Of a stretch of 63,168 nucleotides of DNA, positions 1 to 11,388 are shown piece by piece. The translations under genes and the position numbers were made by a program. Below the pieces are notes generated by a model that was not told the origin of the DNA, searched no databases, and worked only from the letters and a program-made list of their open reading frames with translations. Numbering within the stretch: the first letter of the stretch is position 1; each line of letters opens with the position of its first letter. Origin of the DNA: Psychromonas aquimarina ATCC BAA-1526. GTDB lineage: Bacteria; Pseudomonadota; Gammaproteobacteria; Enterobacterales; Psychromonadaceae. The stretch lies in contig NZ_AUAM01000029.1 of NCBI RefSeq assembly GCF_000428725.1, forward strand, positions 1-63,168, in the 5' to 3' direction.

Positions 1-116
1 CAGTTGAAATAACAGCGCATTTCGACGCTTTATAAAAGTAAAACGTTATTCCTGAATAGCATAAAAGTTTTAAACCAGTAAAAAGCACTTGGCTTGTTAA
101 AAAAGTAGATAACCTT

Positions 117-3100
117 ATGTCTGAATCTGAGCACTCTGTTGTTGATAATCAACCGCCTAAATTTATTCACCTGCGTGTGCATAGTGATTTTTCCATGGTG
201 GATGGTTTAACCAAAATAAAACCGCTAGTTGCTAAAACCGCTTCTATGAAGATGCCGGCGCTGGCAATTACCGATCAGACCAATTTCTGCGGACTGGTTA
301 AATTTTACGGAGCTGCCCACGGTGCGGGTATTAAACCGATAGTGGGTGCTGACTTCTGGGTTCAGAGTGAACTGCTTGATGATGAGCAGTTTCGCTTAAC
401 CGCGCTGGCAATGGATAATGACGGTTATAAAAACGTCACTGAATTAATCTCCAAAGCTTATCTGCGCGGCCATGTCGGCGGCCGTGCGGTTATCGATCAG
501 GACTGGCTGATTGAGCATAATAAAGGCGTGCTGCTGCTTTCCGGGGCAAAAGACGGTGACCTGGGCCGTATGCTGTTAAAGGGCAATGATGAGGCAGCTG
601 AACAAATAACAGCGTTTTACCAGAAGCATTTTCCGCAGCGTTATTATCTCGAATTGATTCGTACTAACCGTGTTAATGAAGAAGATTACCTGCATCTGGC
701 GCTTGCCTGGTCGGAGAAGTATGCACTTCCTGTGGTGGCGACTAATGAGGTGGTTTTTGCTGATCAGGAACTCTTTGACGCCCATGATATTCGCGTATGT
801 ATCAACCAGGGCTATACGCTGGGTGATGACCGCCGACCCAAAGACTACAGTCCGGAGCAGTATCTGCGCAGTGAACAGGAGATGTGTGAGCTTTTTTCAG
901 ATATCCCTGAAGCACTTGAAAACAGTGTCGAGATAGCTAAACGCTGTAATGTGATCCTGCGTTTAGGCGAGTACTTCCTGCCGGACTTTCCGACCGGGGA
1001 TCTGTCGATCAACGATTACTTCTGTGACGTTTCCCGAAAAGGTTTAGAAGAGCGTTTAGAATTCTTATTTGATAAAAACTCTCCTGATTTTGCTGAAATC
1101 CGTAAACCCTATGATGAGCGTCTGCAGGTTGAATTAGACGTTATCAATACTATGGGATTCCCAGGCTACTTCTTGATCGTAATGGAGTTTATTCAGTGGA
1201 GCAAGGACAACAATATTCCGGTCGGCCCCGGTCGTGGTTCCGGTGCCGGTTCTCTAGTTGCCTATGCACAGAAAATCACCGATCTGGATCCGCTGGAATT
1301 TGAGCTGCTGTTCGAACGATTTTTGAACCCGGAACGTGTCTCGATGCCCGATTTTGATATCGATTTCTGTATGGACAGGCGTGACGAAGTAATCGATCAC
1401 GTAGCTGAACTCTACGGGCGTGATGCGGTTTCGCAGATTATTACTTTCGGTACCATGGCGGCTAAAGCGGTAATTCGCGATGTCGGCCGTGTACTTGGCC
1501 ATGCTTACGGTTTTGTTGACGGGATTTCTAAACTGGTGCCGCCGACACCGGGCATGACCCTGACTAAAGCCTTCGAAGAAGAACCGCGCCTGCAGGAACG
1601 TTATGACGGCAGCGAAGAGGTACGCGCATTAATCGATATGTGCCGTACCCTGGAAGGTACGATTCGTAACGCGGGTAAACACGCCGGTGGTGTCGTTATC
1701 TCGCCGACCACTATTACCGATTTTGCACCGCTTTATTGCGATGATGAAGGCCATAATCCGGTTACGCAGTTTGATAAAAATGATGTAGAAACCGCCGGTC
1801 TGGTGAAATTCGATTTCCTGGGTTTGCGTACATTAACTATCGTGCAGTGGGCGCTAGATATGGCTAACGCGCATAAAAAAATGCGTGGTGAAGAGCCTAT
1901 TTACATTGAAAAAATAGATCTGGCTGAACCGGCCTGCTTTGACCTGTTAAAACGCTATGAAACCACCGCGGTATTCCAGTTAGAGTCGCGCGGTATGAAG
2001 GATCTGATCCGCCGTCTGCAGCCCGACTGTTTTGAAGATATGATCGCACTGGTTGCATTGTTCCGCCCCGGGCCGTTAGGCTCAGGCATGGTAGATAACT
2101 TTATCGAACGTAAACACGGACGTGAAGCGGTTTCCTACCCCGATGAAAAATGGCAGCATGAGTCATTAAAAGATATTTTATCACCGACTTACGGCATCAT
2201 CCTGTATCAGGAACAGGTAATGCAGATCGCCCAGGTTCTGTCGGGTTATACCCTGGGCGGCGCCGATATGCTGCGTCGTGCTATGGGTAAGAAAAAACCC
2301 GAAGAGATGGCTAAGCAGCGTGCCACCTTTGAAGAGGGGGCTATTGCTAACGGCATCGACGGCGAACTGGCGATGAAGATCTTCGATCTGGTAGAAAAAT
2401 TCGCCGGTTATGGTTTTAACAAATCTCACTCAGCGGCTTACGCATTAGTTTCTTATCAGACACTGTGGATGAAAACTTTTTATCCCTCCTATTTTATGGC
2501 CGCGGTTATGTCTGCGGATATGGATAATACGGAAAAAATCGTTGTTCTGGTGGCTGAATGTCAAAGCATGGGTTTAGAGCTTGGTCCTCCGGATGTCAAT
2601 GAAGGTTTGTTTAAATTCAACGTGGATCCGGATCTGCGTATTGTTTACGGCATCGGCGCGGTTAAAGGGGTTGGTGAAGGTCCTGTTGATGCGATTATCG
2701 AAGCACGTGAGGCGGGCGGCAAGTTTAAGGATCTCTTTGATTTCTGTAACCGTATTGATCTGAAGCGCTGTAATAAACGTATCTTAGAAAAACTTATTTT
2801 AGCCGGCGCATTAGATAAATTAGGACCGCATCGGGCTGCTTTAATGGAAACTCTGCCGGGAGCACTGCAGTCTGCTGTACAGCATAAAAAAGCAGAAGCA
2901 TTCGGACAGAGTGATCTGTTTGGCGTGTTAACCACTGACAGTGAAGAGATTGCTGATAAATTTGCCTGTGTAGCGGAGTGGCCGGAAAAACAGTGGTTAG
3001 CAGGTGAGAAGGAGACCCTGGGTTTATACCTGACCGGGCATCCTATCAATCAGTATGAAGCGCATGTGCGTGCATTCCACTGTACTAAACTGATTAATCT

Positions 3101-3638
3101 GGTTGCTAACCGCCGCGGTCAGAACAGCCGCGTGGCCGGTTTAATTCTGAGTATGCGTGTGATGGTAACCAAGTCGGGCAAACGTATGGGCATTATCACC
3201 CTGGATGATAAAAGTGCGCGTATGGATATTACCGTATTTGCGGATCTGCTGGATCAGTATGAAGAGCTGCTGGTTACCGATAATGTGCTGATACTGCAGG
3301 GGCAGGTAAGTGAAGACTACTTTAACGGCGGCCTGAAAATGAACGCCCGGGAGGTGATGAGCATTGATCAGGCGCGTGAACGTTTTGCTTCGAAATTACG
3401 TTTGAAAATAAATGCAGACTTTATCGGCCCGGATTTCCAGAGCGAGTTACACCAGGCTCTGCAGCCTGCGATCGGCGGCTTATGCCCGGTGTTTATTGAA
3501 TATACCAATAAGCAGGCGCAGACCGAGCTTACCCTAGGGCGCCAGTGGGCAATAACACCGACAGATGATCTGCTGTTTGCTCTGGGACGTCTGCTTGGTG
3601 AAGAAAATGTTACTCTGCATTTTGACCATGTTAATTAA
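117..3638 (+). CDS. dnaE: DNA polymerase III alpha subunit
   Basis: This is the catalytic subunit of the replicative polymerase, acting in the cytoplasm with the epsilon and theta subunits and the beta clamp. At 1173 aa it is the usual length for proteobacterial DnaE. The order is an N-terminal PHP domain (from about residue 16, HSDFSMVDG), the palm and fingers with the metal-binding motif PDFDIDF near residues 409-415, a helix-hairpin-helix region, and a C-terminal OB fold (about residues 990-1070). There is no strong ribosome binding site before the ATG, but the start fits the family. It is followed after 20 bp by tilS. In many relatives accA lies between them; here it does not. Confidence 0.98.
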   Translation: MSESEHSVVDNQPPKFIHLRVHSDFSMVDGLTKIKPLVAKTASMKMPALAITDQTNFCGLVKFYGAAHGAGIKPIVGADFWVQSELLDDEQFRLTALAMDNDGYKNVTELISKAYLRGHVGGRAVIDQDWLIEHNKGVLLLSGAKDGDLGRMLLKGNDEAAEQITAFYQKHFPQRYYLELIRTNRVNEEDYLHLALAWSEKYALPVVATNEVVFADQELFDAHDIRVCINQGYTLGDDRRPKDYSPEQYLRSEQEMCELFSDIPEALENSVEIAKRCNVILRLGEYFLPDFPTGDLSINDYFCDVSRKGLEERLEFLFDKNSPDFAEIRKPYDERLQVELDVINTMGFPGYFLIVMEFIQWSKDNNIPVGPGRGSGAGSLVAYAQKITDLDPLEFELLFERFLNPERVSMPDFDIDFCMDRRDEVIDHVAELYGRDAVSQIITFGTMAAKAVIRDVGRVLGHAYGFVDGISKLVPPTPGMTLTKAFEEEPRLQERYDGSEEVRALIDMCRTLEGTIRNAGKHAGGVVISPTTITDFAPLYCDDEGHNPVTQFDKNDVETAGLVKFDFLGLRTLTIVQWALDMANAHKKMRGEEPIYIEKIDLAEPACFDLLKRYETTAVFQLESRGMKDLIRRLQPDCFEDMIALVALFRPGPLGSGMVDNFIERKHGREAVSYPDEKWQHESLKDILSPTYGIILYQEQVMQIAQVLSGYTLGGADMLRRAMGKKKPEEMAKQRATFEEGAIANGIDGELAMKIFDLVEKFAGYGFNKSHSAAYALVSYQTLWMKTFYPSYFMAAVMSADMDNTEKIVVLVAECQSMGLELGPPDVNEGLFKFNVDPDLRIVYGIGAVKGVGEGPVDAIIEAREAGGKFKDLFDFCNRIDLKRCNKRILEKLILAGALDKLGPHRAALMETLPGALQSAVQHKKAEAFGQSDLFGVLTTDSEEIADKFACVAEWPEKQWLAGEKETLGLYLTGHPINQYEAHVRAFHCTKLINLVANRRGQNSRVAGLILSMRVMVTKSGKRMGIITLDDKSARMDITVFADLLDQYEELLVTDNVLILQGQVSEDYFNGGLKMNAREVMSIDQARERFASKLRLKINADFIGPDFQSELHQALQPAIGGLCPVFIEYTNKQAQTELTLGRQWAITPTDDLLFALGRLLGEENVTLHFDHVN

Positions 3639-3658
3639 CCCAAAGCGGATTTAAATAG

Positions 3659-5026
3659 ATGACCGACAGTGATTTACTGGCTCCTTTTTCCAGGCAGTTA
3701 AATACATTAGCAGTGATGCAGGAACAAACAGAGTTTAATATTGCCTTAAGCGGCGGTTTAGATTCTGTTGTACTGCTGCATCTGTTTGCCCGGCTGCGTG
3801 ATAGAGATAAAAAACTGTCGCTCTGCGCACATCATGTCAATCATGGTTTAAGCGCTAATGCTGAGTCCTGGACGCTTTTCTGCCGGGATTTATGTGAAGA
3901 GCTGGGTATTCAGTTTATTGTCTCGCATGTCAGTTTATTAAAAAAAAGCCGTACCAGCCTTGAAGCTCTGGCAAGAGAAAAACGTTATTTATGCTTAACA
4001 GCAGAGCTCTCTGAAAAGTCGTATTTAGTAACAGCCCATCATCAGGATGATCAGCTGGAAACCGTTTTACTTGCATTAAAGCGCGGTTCTGGTACTACCG
4101 GCCTGCAGGGGATCCTCAGCAGGCAGAAACTAACCTGCGGACACTTGATCCGGCCGTTATTAAATTTCTCGCGCCAGCAGCTTGAGTCCTATGCGCGGGA
4201 TTTTCAGTTAAACTGGATTGAAGATGAAAGTAACAGCGATCAGGTGTTTGACCGTAATTTTATTCGTCATAGTATTACGCCGTTATTAAAAGAGCGCTGG
4301 CCGGCTATTACTAAAACCGCGGCACGTACAGCCGGACTTTGTCAGGAGCAGCAGGTCTTATTAGATGAAATCGGCGCAATCGATTTTCAACATTGCAGTA
4401 GTGCTTTGTTAAATCAACAGGTTGTAGATATAAGCCGTTTAAAAGAGTTAAGCACCGCACGTCGTAATAATGTTCTGCGCTACTGGTTTAAAGAAAGCAG
4501 CTATAGTTACCCGTCATCTAAGCAGCTGCTGACGATCTGGCAGGATATTGTTCTGGCTGCTGAGGATGCCTTGCCCGCTATGCAGTTTAAGGGCTACTCG
4601 GTGCGACGTTATCGCGGGCACCTGTATTTAGTTAAAGATCTGCCGGCACTGTCTGTACATGAGCCACCGAAAGTCTGGTCTGGTGAGCCGCGGCTAAGCC
4701 TGCTGGACGGACGGGTTAACTTACAGTTTAATATTGTTAGAGATAAGGCTGATAACGGCGAGGTCCTTTGTTTTAAGCGCGGTGCAGAAATTGCCGTCTA
4801 TTTTCGTCAGCAGCTGCCTGCAAAACTGAGCTGCAGACCGGCCGGGCGCAGCGGTTCGCGCACTGTTAAAAAGCTCCTGCATGAGTATCATGTACCGCCC
4901 TGGTTACGTGATTTTGTCCCTTTTATTATGATTAACGGCAAACTGATGTCAGCCGTAGGTTTATGGTTGTGCAGCCCTGAGCCGCCTGGAAATACAGATT
5001 CCTGCTTAACGGTTAGCTTTGCTTAA
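3659..5026 (+). CDS. tilS: tRNA(Ile)-lysidine synthase
   Basis: This enzyme uses ATP and lysine to change C34 of the CAU-anticodon tRNA-Ile to lysidine, which switches its decoding from AUG to AUA. The PP-loop signature SGGLDS is at residues 31-36, and the HHQDDQLET motif typical of TilS follows near residue 120. The C-terminal third holds the tRNA-binding TilS substrate and C-terminal domains. Its length of 455 aa is normal. It is probably co-transcribed with dnaE. Its 3' end overlaps the 3' end of the convergent GGDEF gene by 21 bp. Confidence 0.96.
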   Translation: MTDSDLLAPFSRQLNTLAVMQEQTEFNIALSGGLDSVVLLHLFARLRDRDKKLSLCAHHVNHGLSANAESWTLFCRDLCEELGIQFIVSHVSLLKKSRTSLEALAREKRYLCLTAELSEKSYLVTAHHQDDQLETVLLALKRGSGTTGLQGILSRQKLTCGHLIRPLLNFSRQQLESYARDFQLNWIEDESNSDQVFDRNFIRHSITPLLKERWPAITKTAARTAGLCQEQQVLLDEIGAIDFQHCSSALLNQQVVDISRLKELSTARRNNVLRYWFKESSYSYPSSKQLLTIWQDIVLAAEDALPAMQFKGYSVRRYRGHLYLVKDLPALSVHEPPKVWSGEPRLSLLDGRVNLQFNIVRDKADNGEVLCFKRGAEIAVYFRQQLPAKLSCRPAGRSGSRTVKKLLHEYHVPPWLRDFVPFIMINGKLMSAVGLWLCSPEPPGNTDSCLTVSFA

Positions 5027-5899
5027 AGCTTTATTCTGATAAAGTTTCTGGTCTGCCTGAGAAAACAGCTCATTGACACTTTTACCCATTTCCCAGTGAC
5101 TGAAACCGATGCTGGTGGAAAACTGCAGTTCAGTTAAAAATGTATTGGCGCCGATTTCTTGAGACAAGCGGCTGATAACTTTATTAACTGAGCACTGTTC
5201 ACCGGGCTGCAGAATAACCGCAAATTCATCGCCGCCTAAACGAAACACCATATCCGATGTACGCACGCTTTTTGTCAATAATCCGGCAAAAGTCTGCAGT
5301 ACCTTGTCACCTTGTAAATGCCCGTAGGTATCATTGATAAGCTTAAAACCATTGATGTCTAAGACCATTAAAGATAAGCCCTGCTGGTTGCGGCTGCTTT
5401 GTTCAATTGCCCGGTTTAAACTTTCATCGTAATAGGCACGGTTGCCGATATTGGTAAGATGATCTTTGAGCACCATGGAATTTAATTCAGAGAATTTTAA
5501 TGCATGCCTCAAACTGGGAACCAGCAGGTTGTGCAGTTCAGTTAATAGTTTATTTTCCGGTACAGAAAGCGGTTTATCACTCTGGTAGGTTATTGAGCCT
5601 ATTCGTGCACTGGTTGAGGGTAAAGACAGGTTATAACTTTTGCTGTAATACGCCTTAGTGTCACTTTTTGAACTGAAAAAACCATGCGCAGACTGGAAAC
5701 TGATATTCAAGGGGCGGACAAATTTTGCCGTTATAGAGGCAAAACTGTTCATCATGGTTTTTAAGTCCAATGATTCATGCAGCAGTTCGAGAACGGTTAA
5801 TTTATTTTCAGGCGTTAAGACAGAGTCGTTAGAAAACACCGTAAACACGTTGGTGCTGATAGGAAATGCCCCAACTTCTGCTTGTGTGATTGTTTCCAT
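5006..5899 (-). CDS. GGDEF-domain diguanylate cyclase
   Basis: This gene is predicted to make cyclic di-GMP from two GTP. The intact active-site motif GGDEF is at residues 222-226, and the inhibitory I-site RxxD (RTSD) lies five residues before it, so product inhibition is expected. The first 130 residues form an unrecognised, probably GAF-like sensor region with no membrane segment, so the protein should be cytoplasmic. The reading frame is open to an upstream ATG at 5938, but I chose 5899 because it has an AGAGAGG ribosome binding site at normal spacing. It converges on and overlaps tilS. The signal it senses is unknown. Confidence 0.92.
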   Translation of the reverse strand: METITQAEVGAFPISTNVFTVFSNDSVLTPENKLTVLELLHESLDLKTMMNSFASITAKFVRPLNISFQSAHGFFSSKSDTKAYYSKSYNLSLPSTSARIGSITYQSDKPLSVPENKLLTELHNLLVPSLRHALKFSELNSMVLKDHLTNIGNRAYYDESLNRAIEQSSRNQQGLSLMVLDINGFKLINDTYGHLQGDKVLQTFAGLLTKSVRTSDMVFRLGGDEFAVILQPGEQCSVNKVISRLSQEIGANTFLTELQFSTSIGFSHWEMGKSVNELFSQADQKLYQNKALSKANR

Positions 5900-6236
5900 A
5901 TAAATACCTCTCTCTCTGACAAAAATAATGCTTACCAAATATTAAAAGCACAATCTATGCCATAACTCCAAAATGTAGTTGATCTTTTATTTATCATGCT
6001 TTGCCGAGGATTAGCTATGCTTAAAGTAATGCTTTTTATCTGGTTAAATTTGAATAGATAACTGATTAATTTATTTGCCTTTTTTAAATCTTACTGGCAG
6101 AAATATTTATTAAATAAAAATTATTAGGTGCAGATCTAATGATATTTCACTGTTTGTGTTCTTTTTTTGAAAATGATCGATGACATTTAAATGGCGTTAT
6201 TTGGCAGTTTTTGTCAATTAGGAGGTCTTTAGGCTA
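5900..6236. other. Divergent intergenic region, no gene seen
   Basis: This AT-rich gap lies between the divergent diguanylate cyclase and Kef-type antiporter genes and must hold both promoters. The antiporter ribosome binding site AGGAGGT is at 6220-6226. I see no convincing small ORF, RNA gene or named operator. Confidence 0.5.
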
Positions 6237-8201
6237 GTGCTAAGCGATCTGTTATTACTATTATCTTTTGCCATTATCAGTGTGATTGTATTTCGGCGGG
6301 TTCGCTTGTCGAATATTGTTGCCTATTTGTTTACTGGGTTTGTGCTCGGCCCCTCCCTGCTTAATTTTCTAGATTCATACCATGAGATAGAACTGGTTGC
6401 GGAGTTCGGCATTGTATTTTTAATGTTTTCACTGGGACTGGAGTTTTCATTAAACAAGCTGATTGAAATGCGCCGCTCGGTTTTTGGTGTCGGCGCCCTG
6501 CAGGTAATTGCCTCATTTTTTATGTTTTTCTTTATCAGCCACTTGTTTGCTATGAGCTGGCAGCAGTCGTTTGCTGTTGCCGGTGTCTTAACCATGTCGT
6601 CAACGGCAATTATCGTTAAGGTGCTGGGAGATCAGCAGCGTCTGCATTCTAAAACGGGGAAACTGGCAGTTGCTATTCTGCTCTTTCAGGATCTTGCTGT
6701 TGTCCCTTTTTTGATTGTTATCCCGATTATTGCCGTGCCCGCCCAGGAAGGCGCAGTTCTGATGCCTTTGTCGATTGCTTTTGTAAAAGGCGCATTTGCA
6801 GTGGCAGTGCTGCTGTCTATCGGGCGCTGGTTACTGCCGCGTTTTTTTGATGAGATGGGGCGGGTCAGGTTTGATGAGGTTTTTATTTTATCGACTCTGT
6901 TTGTTACTTTACTGGCAGCCTGGTTTACCCAGCTACTGGGGTTGTCAATGGCATTAGGCGCTTTCCTGGCGGGCATGATGCTGGCAGAAAGTCACTACCG
7001 CCATCAGCTTTCTGCTGATATTCGTCCTTTTAAGGATATTCTGATGGCGATGTTTTTTATCTCCATAGGCACTCTGTTACAGTTTCATATACTAAGGGAT
7101 AACCTTAGTACGCTGTTTTTAATTGTGGCCGGTGTGATGCTGGCAAAAACACTCACCATTATGCTGGCTGTTTTGTTGATGAAAGGGAGGCTGGCAACGG
7201 CGCTGAGTGTGGGCATTGCGCTGGCGCAGATGGGGGAATTCGGCTTTATCCTGGTTGCCTTAGCCAGCAAGTATCACCTGCTGGATGCACAGTTAGCATC
7301 GCTGCTTATAGCTACCGGTGTGATCAGCATGTCGGTTACTCCGGTTCTGGTTAAATACAGTCAGAATATCAGCCGTGAGGTATTACATCACTCTGAAAAA
7401 GTATTTCGTTTTCAAAAGACACTGCCCGGACAGTTTCATGAGCACACCATAATCTGTGGTTACGGACGTGTCGGACAGATTCTTTCCCGCTTTTTAAGAA
7501 GCGAATCTCTACCGTTTATTGTTTTAGACCGGGATCCTATGCGTGTTAAAGAGGCACGGGAGGGCGGTGAGATGATTGAATTTGGTGACGCCAGCCGCCG
7601 TGAAATCCTGCTGGTTGCCGGTATTGAAAAAGCCAGGCTGCTGATTATCACTTTTGATGATCTGCAGCGTTCGCTGACTTTATTGGAACAGATCCGTTCG
7701 GTTAACCCCAATGTTAAAGTACTGGTGCGTACAAAAAATGATAACGGCTTAGATATGTTAAAGGATGCCGGCGCAACGGAAGTTATCCCGGAAGTTTTGG
7801 AAGGAAGCCTGATGCTGGTCGCGCATGTGCTTTATTTATCCGGGGTACCGCGCCGCCGCATTCTGCACCGTCTGGACTGTGAACGTAAAACTAAGTATCA
7901 GCACCTGCATGGTTTTTATTATGGAGAGAACAGCCAGACAGAAAAAAATGCCTGGCATATAGAGCAGCTGCATGCGGTTACTCTGACCGAAAATGCCGAA
8001 GTAGTCGGTAGTTATGTTAACCAGTTTCACCTTGCTGACATTATTATTAAATCGCTGCACCGCCGCGGGGGAGAAGAGGTGGTGATATCGGCTGAAGTAC
8101 GCTTTAAAGCTGGTGATGTGATCCTGCTGCAGGGGGAAAAAAGTGACCTTATACAGGCGGAGAAAATATTACTTAGGAAGCCGCACCAGGAATCTCTTTA
8201 A
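6237..8201 (+). CDS. Kef-type K+/H+ antiporter with TrkA-N domain
   Basis: This is an inner-membrane monovalent cation:proton antiporter of the CPA2 family. Residues 1-380 are very hydrophobic, with about 12 membrane segments. They are followed by a TrkA-N/RCK nucleotide-binding domain (Rossmann motif GYGRVGQIL near residue 405) and a TrkA-C domain at the C-terminus (to residue 654). This order matches KefB, KefC and YbaL-like proteins. I do not give a gene symbol because a KefF/KefG ancillary oxidoreductase is not adjacent and the subfamily is uncertain. The start is a GTG with a strong AGGAGGT site ten bases upstream. It is probably monocistronic. Confidence 0.93.
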   Translation: MLSDLLLLLSFAIISVIVFRRVRLSNIVAYLFTGFVLGPSLLNFLDSYHEIELVAEFGIVFLMFSLGLEFSLNKLIEMRRSVFGVGALQVIASFFMFFFISHLFAMSWQQSFAVAGVLTMSSTAIIVKVLGDQQRLHSKTGKLAVAILLFQDLAVVPFLIVIPIIAVPAQEGAVLMPLSIAFVKGAFAVAVLLSIGRWLLPRFFDEMGRVRFDEVFILSTLFVTLLAAWFTQLLGLSMALGAFLAGMMLAESHYRHQLSADIRPFKDILMAMFFISIGTLLQFHILRDNLSTLFLIVAGVMLAKTLTIMLAVLLMKGRLATALSVGIALAQMGEFGFILVALASKYHLLDAQLASLLIATGVISMSVTPVLVKYSQNISREVLHHSEKVFRFQKTLPGQFHEHTIICGYGRVGQILSRFLRSESLPFIVLDRDPMRVKEAREGGEMIEFGDASRREILLVAGIEKARLLIITFDDLQRSLTLLEQIRSVNPNVKVLVRTKNDNGLDMLKDAGATEVIPEVLEGSLMLVAHVLYLSGVPRRRILHRLDCERKTKYQHLHGFYYGENSQTEKNAWHIEQLHAVTLTENAEVVGSYVNQFHLADIIIKSLHRRGGEEVVISAEVRFKAGDVILLQGEKSDLIQAEKILLRKPHQESL

Positions 8202-8349
8202 GTCAGCCGGCTGAAAGCGCTAAGCTGCAAATATTGAGCTGGCTAAAAAGAATGCTTGAAAAGCAGTGCGAAATAACGCCAATAATTGCTGTTCTTTTAT
8301 ATTCTCGGTAATCTATAGGGCTAATTGGTTAACTTTTAATGAGCAGCTT

Positions 8350-9609
8350 ATGTCTGAAAATTTATCTAAAACGCTTTTTGCCCATAAATTTCATGTGCAG
8401 GAGACCTCGACACTTATTCCCAATTCTTCATCCAAAAAAAATCATAAGCAGGATAACGTTATTATGGATGGTGAAGAGCAGGACGGCTGGTATCGTTTAT
8501 TAAAATTTATGCTCTGGTCATGGCAGGGATTAGATCTTATCGACTGTTATGATGTGCTTTCGCATATTTCAGTTTCAAAAAATAAGCGCAGTGATGAAGA
8601 AGTTTTAGATACGGTGATCGGCTTTCGTCCGGGAAACTGGAGCTATGAGTGGACGCAGAAAGGCATGTTTTATCAGAAGCAGGGTAATGAGTTTGCTAAA
8701 GAGGGCGATAAAGAGAAAGCTAAAGAAGCTTATTATACTGCTTCGCAGTTTTACAGCGTGGCCAGTTATCCGCATCTCAAAGGCGATGAATTAAGCATTC
8801 AGGCACAAGTTTTAGCTTTTAATAATTACCGGGAAGCATTTAAATACAATGATAATGCGCTGTTAAAAGAGATAAAAGTCCCCTTCAAAGGTAAGCAGAT
8901 CAGCTGTTTTTTACATCTGCCGCATACTGAAACAATTCTGCCCGTGGTTATTGTCAGCGGTGGTCTGGATACGCTGCAGTGTGACTTATTCCGCCTCTTC
9001 GAAAAAGAACTCGCACCTGCAGGTATTGCTATGTTAACGGTTGATCTGCCCGGTATCGGTTTTTCATCGCAGATAAAACTTGAGCAGGATTCCTCTAACC
9101 TGCACCAGGCGATTATTCATTATTTAAAAGATGTGCCCTGGGTAGATCATGATCGTATCTCATTAATGGGCATGCGTTTCGGCGGCAATATTGCTACTCG
9201 TTTAGCTTTTTTAGAGCCTAAAAGCGTAAAATCAGTTGTCTGTGTCGGGGCTGCTGTCGGCAGTGTTTTTGATAAGTTAGATAATTATAAAAAGCTGCCG
9301 CCTATGCTGCTGGACTGCATCGCATCACGTATGCAGATTAATAACTCCAGTGTTGATATCCTATATCAGTACTGCGTACCCTTTTCATTAAAAAAACAAG
9401 GCCTGCTGGCACGTATGCGTATTAATACGCCGCTGCTGAGTATTGGTCATAAAAATGATATTCTCTGCAATGAGCAGGATTTAAAATTAATTGCTCATGC
9501 CAGCCGTGAAGGGGAATCGCACATTATTGATAAACCTCCCATTTTTGAATCATATTTAAACTCTTTAAGTTATTCTGCTCAATGGTTAACAAGACATCTG
9601 GCAGAGTGA
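8350..9609 (+). CDS. frsA: FrsA-like alpha/beta hydrolase
   Basis: The protein matches FrsA (YafA) over its whole length (419 aa), including blocks such as DTVIGFRPGNW, YPHLKGDEL and GGLD. FrsA was first described as binding glucose-specific enzyme IIA and shifting the balance between fermentation and respiration; its claimed pyruvate decarboxylase activity is disputed. The fold is an alpha/beta hydrolase, but the nucleophile elbow reads GMRFGG rather than GxSxG, as in the E. coli protein (GFRFGA). The frame extends upstream to 8266; I chose the ATG at 8350 because MSENLSKTLF aligns with the family N-terminus. The crl gene follows, as in Vibrio and enterics. Confidence 0.93.
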   Translation: MSENLSKTLFAHKFHVQETSTLIPNSSSKKNHKQDNVIMDGEEQDGWYRLLKFMLWSWQGLDLIDCYDVLSHISVSKNKRSDEEVLDTVIGFRPGNWSYEWTQKGMFYQKQGNEFAKEGDKEKAKEAYYTASQFYSVASYPHLKGDELSIQAQVLAFNNYREAFKYNDNALLKEIKVPFKGKQISCFLHLPHTETILPVVIVSGGLDTLQCDLFRLFEKELAPAGIAMLTVDLPGIGFSSQIKLEQDSSNLHQAIIHYLKDVPWVDHDRISLMGMRFGGNIATRLAFLEPKSVKSVVCVGAAVGSVFDKLDNYKKLPPMLLDCIASRMQINNSSVDILYQYCVPFSLKKQGLLARMRINTPLLSIGHKNDILCNEQDLKLIAHASREGESHIIDKPPIFESYLNSLSYSAQWLTRHLAE

Positions 9610-9655
9610 GTGTTAAATTAACTTTTACTATCCCTTGGCATCAGGAATAAAAATT

Positions 9656-10048
9656 ATGACTTCAGCTGTTAAAAATGGTCCGTCTCGCGGCCGGTTGTTT
9701 AAATTGTTCACCGATTTAGGTCCCTATTTTCGTAAATTGCAGTCAACTGAATCTTCCTTCTACTTTGACTGTTTAGAAATTTGTGTTGATGCAGAAAAAG
9801 AACCGGAAGAGAGGGAGTTTTACGGCTGGTGGCTGGTGGTGACCGAAAAAGAAACTTGTTTTGATTATGAACGCTTTAACGGTCGTTATAATTTAGAAGG
9901 GGACTGGGTGGTAGAAAGTCTTTCTAAAAAAGAGCAACAGCAGCTGGATCATTCTTTTGAGCTGTTTATTGACCGTTTACAAACATTGATTGATACAGAG
10001 ACCGAAAAAACATTCTGCGAATTACAAACGGAATTAACTGAAGTCTAA
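9656..10048 (+). CDS. crl: Crl, sigma-S activator
   Basis: Crl binds sigma-S (RpoS) and helps it assemble with core RNA polymerase in stationary phase. The family signature EFYGWWLVV is near residue 60, and the length (130 aa) is close to the 133 aa of E. coli Crl. The ATG at 9656 is preceded by AGGA at a good distance; a TTG at 9635 is in frame but less likely. It sits between frsA and proBA, the conserved neighbourhood of crl. Its partner rpoS is in the same window, at 28353. Confidence 0.95.
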   Translation: MTSAVKNGPSRGRLFKLFTDLGPYFRKLQSTESSFYFDCLEICVDAEKEPEEREFYGWWLVVTEKETCFDYERFNGRYNLEGDWVVESLSKKEQQQLDHSFELFIDRLQTLIDTETEKTFCELQTELTEV

Positions 10049-10108
10049 AGACATCAAACCCTGAAAGGTGTTTTTACTTAATTTCATTGAATCAATAATG
10101 ATATACTG

Positions 10109-10144
10109 AAAACAGTAACGAAAATTTCGTTACTGTTTTTTTAT
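10109..10144 (+). terminator. Rho-independent terminator after crl
   Basis: A 13-bp perfect inverted repeat (AACAGTAACGAAA and its complement, one base between) is followed by seven T. It separates crl from proB. Confidence 0.9.
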
Positions 10145-10192
10145 GGGCTTTTAAAAATTTGCCGCCAAAGCAAACTGTAAATGAGATTAAGC

Positions 10193-11302
10193 ATGAAAAC
10201 CAATAATAAGACAATTGTAGTCAAATTAGGCACCAGTGTACTCACCAGCGGTACAGCAAAATTAGATCGTGCCCACATGGTTGAGCTGGTACGCCAGTGC
10301 GCATATCTGCATAGTCAGGGGCATCATATTATCGTGGTGACATCGGGGGCGATTGCCGCCGGCAAAGAGCATTTAAATAAACCTGATATCGAACCCACTA
10401 TTGCAAATAAGCAGATGTTAGCAGCTGTCGGGCAGGGACAGCTGGTCAGAGAGTGGGAAAATCTTTTCAAAATATACGGGCTGCATGTCGGGCAGATGTT
10501 ATTAACACGCGCGGACCTTGATGATCGGGTACGTTTTCTAAATGCTCGAGATACACTTAATACCCTGTTAAAGCACCGCATTATCCCCCTTATCAATGAA
10601 AATGACGCAGTAGCAACCAGTGAAATCAAAGTCGGAGATAATGATAACCTCTCGGCATTGGTGGGATTACTTGCAGATGCAGATCAGTTACTGTTATTAA
10701 CCGATCAGGTTGGTTTGTTTACCGCCGATCCGCGCAGCAACCCTGATGCGCGGCTGATCCCTGAAATTGAGCAGATTACCCATGAAATTCATGCCTTAGC
10801 CGGCGGCAGTGTCGGCGGTTTAGGAACGGGCGGCATGGCGACTAAAATTGAGTCTGCCAGTGTTGCTCACCGTGCAGGCATTGAAGTGGTTATTGCTTCA
10901 GGCCATAAAAAGAATGTTATTATTGATGCGGCTGCAGATAAAGCGGTTGGCACACGTTTTATTTCCGAGAATAGTCCTTTAGAAGCCCGTAAAAACTGGA
11001 TTTTTGCAGGGTCTCGAGTTGCAGGTACAATCGTAGTTGATGACGGCGCCGCCAAAGCGATTGTTAATTCCGGTAGCAGTTTATTAGCTAAAGGTATTAC
11101 CGGCACTATGGATACTTTTGTGCGCGGTTCGATTGTTGTGATTAACAATCAGGCCGGCAAAGGATTAGCACGCGGGGTTGTGCGTTATAAAAGTATTGAT
11201 ATTGAAAAAATTAAAGGGCTGCACTCAGAACAGATTGAATCCTGTTTAGGTTTTGAGCACGGGCGCGTTGTTATTCATCGTGATGATTTAGTATTGTTGT
11301 AA
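10193..11302 (+). CDS. proB: Glutamate 5-kinase
   Basis: This enzyme catalyses the first step of proline synthesis, phosphorylating glutamate on its gamma-carboxyl with ATP. The amino-acid kinase domain starts with [12 protein letters not shown] and contains [14 protein letters not shown] domain occupies about residues 275-365. The length (369 aa) matches E. coli (367). I prefer the ATG at 10193 over 10181 because it puts KLGTS at the normal distance from the N-terminus and has a GAG site upstream. It forms an operon with proA, 86 bp downstream. Confidence 0.97.
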   Translation: MKTNNKTIVVKLGTSVLTSGTAKLDRAHMVELVRQCAYLHSQGHHIIVVTSGAIAAGKEHLNKPDIEPTIANKQMLAAVGQGQLVREWENLFKIYGLHVGQMLLTRADLDDRVRFLNARDTLNTLLKHRIIPLINENDAVATSEIKVGDNDNLSALVGLLADADQLLLLTDQVGLFTADPRSNPDARLIPEIEQITHEIHALAGGSVGGLGTGGMATKIESASVAHRAGIEVVIASGHKKNVIIDAAADKAVGTRFISENSPLEARKNWIFAGSRVAGTIVVDDGAAKAIVNSGSSLLAKGITGTMDTFVRGSIVVINNQAGKGLARGVVRYKSIDIEKIKGLHSEQIESCLGFEHGRVVIHRDDLVLL

Positions 11303-11388
11303 AATATTTTAATTTCTATGCGCAGTATGGGTGGCGGTTTTCTCTCTTATGTTGTGTATGAACATGCATCTTAATAAAGGAAAAGTTA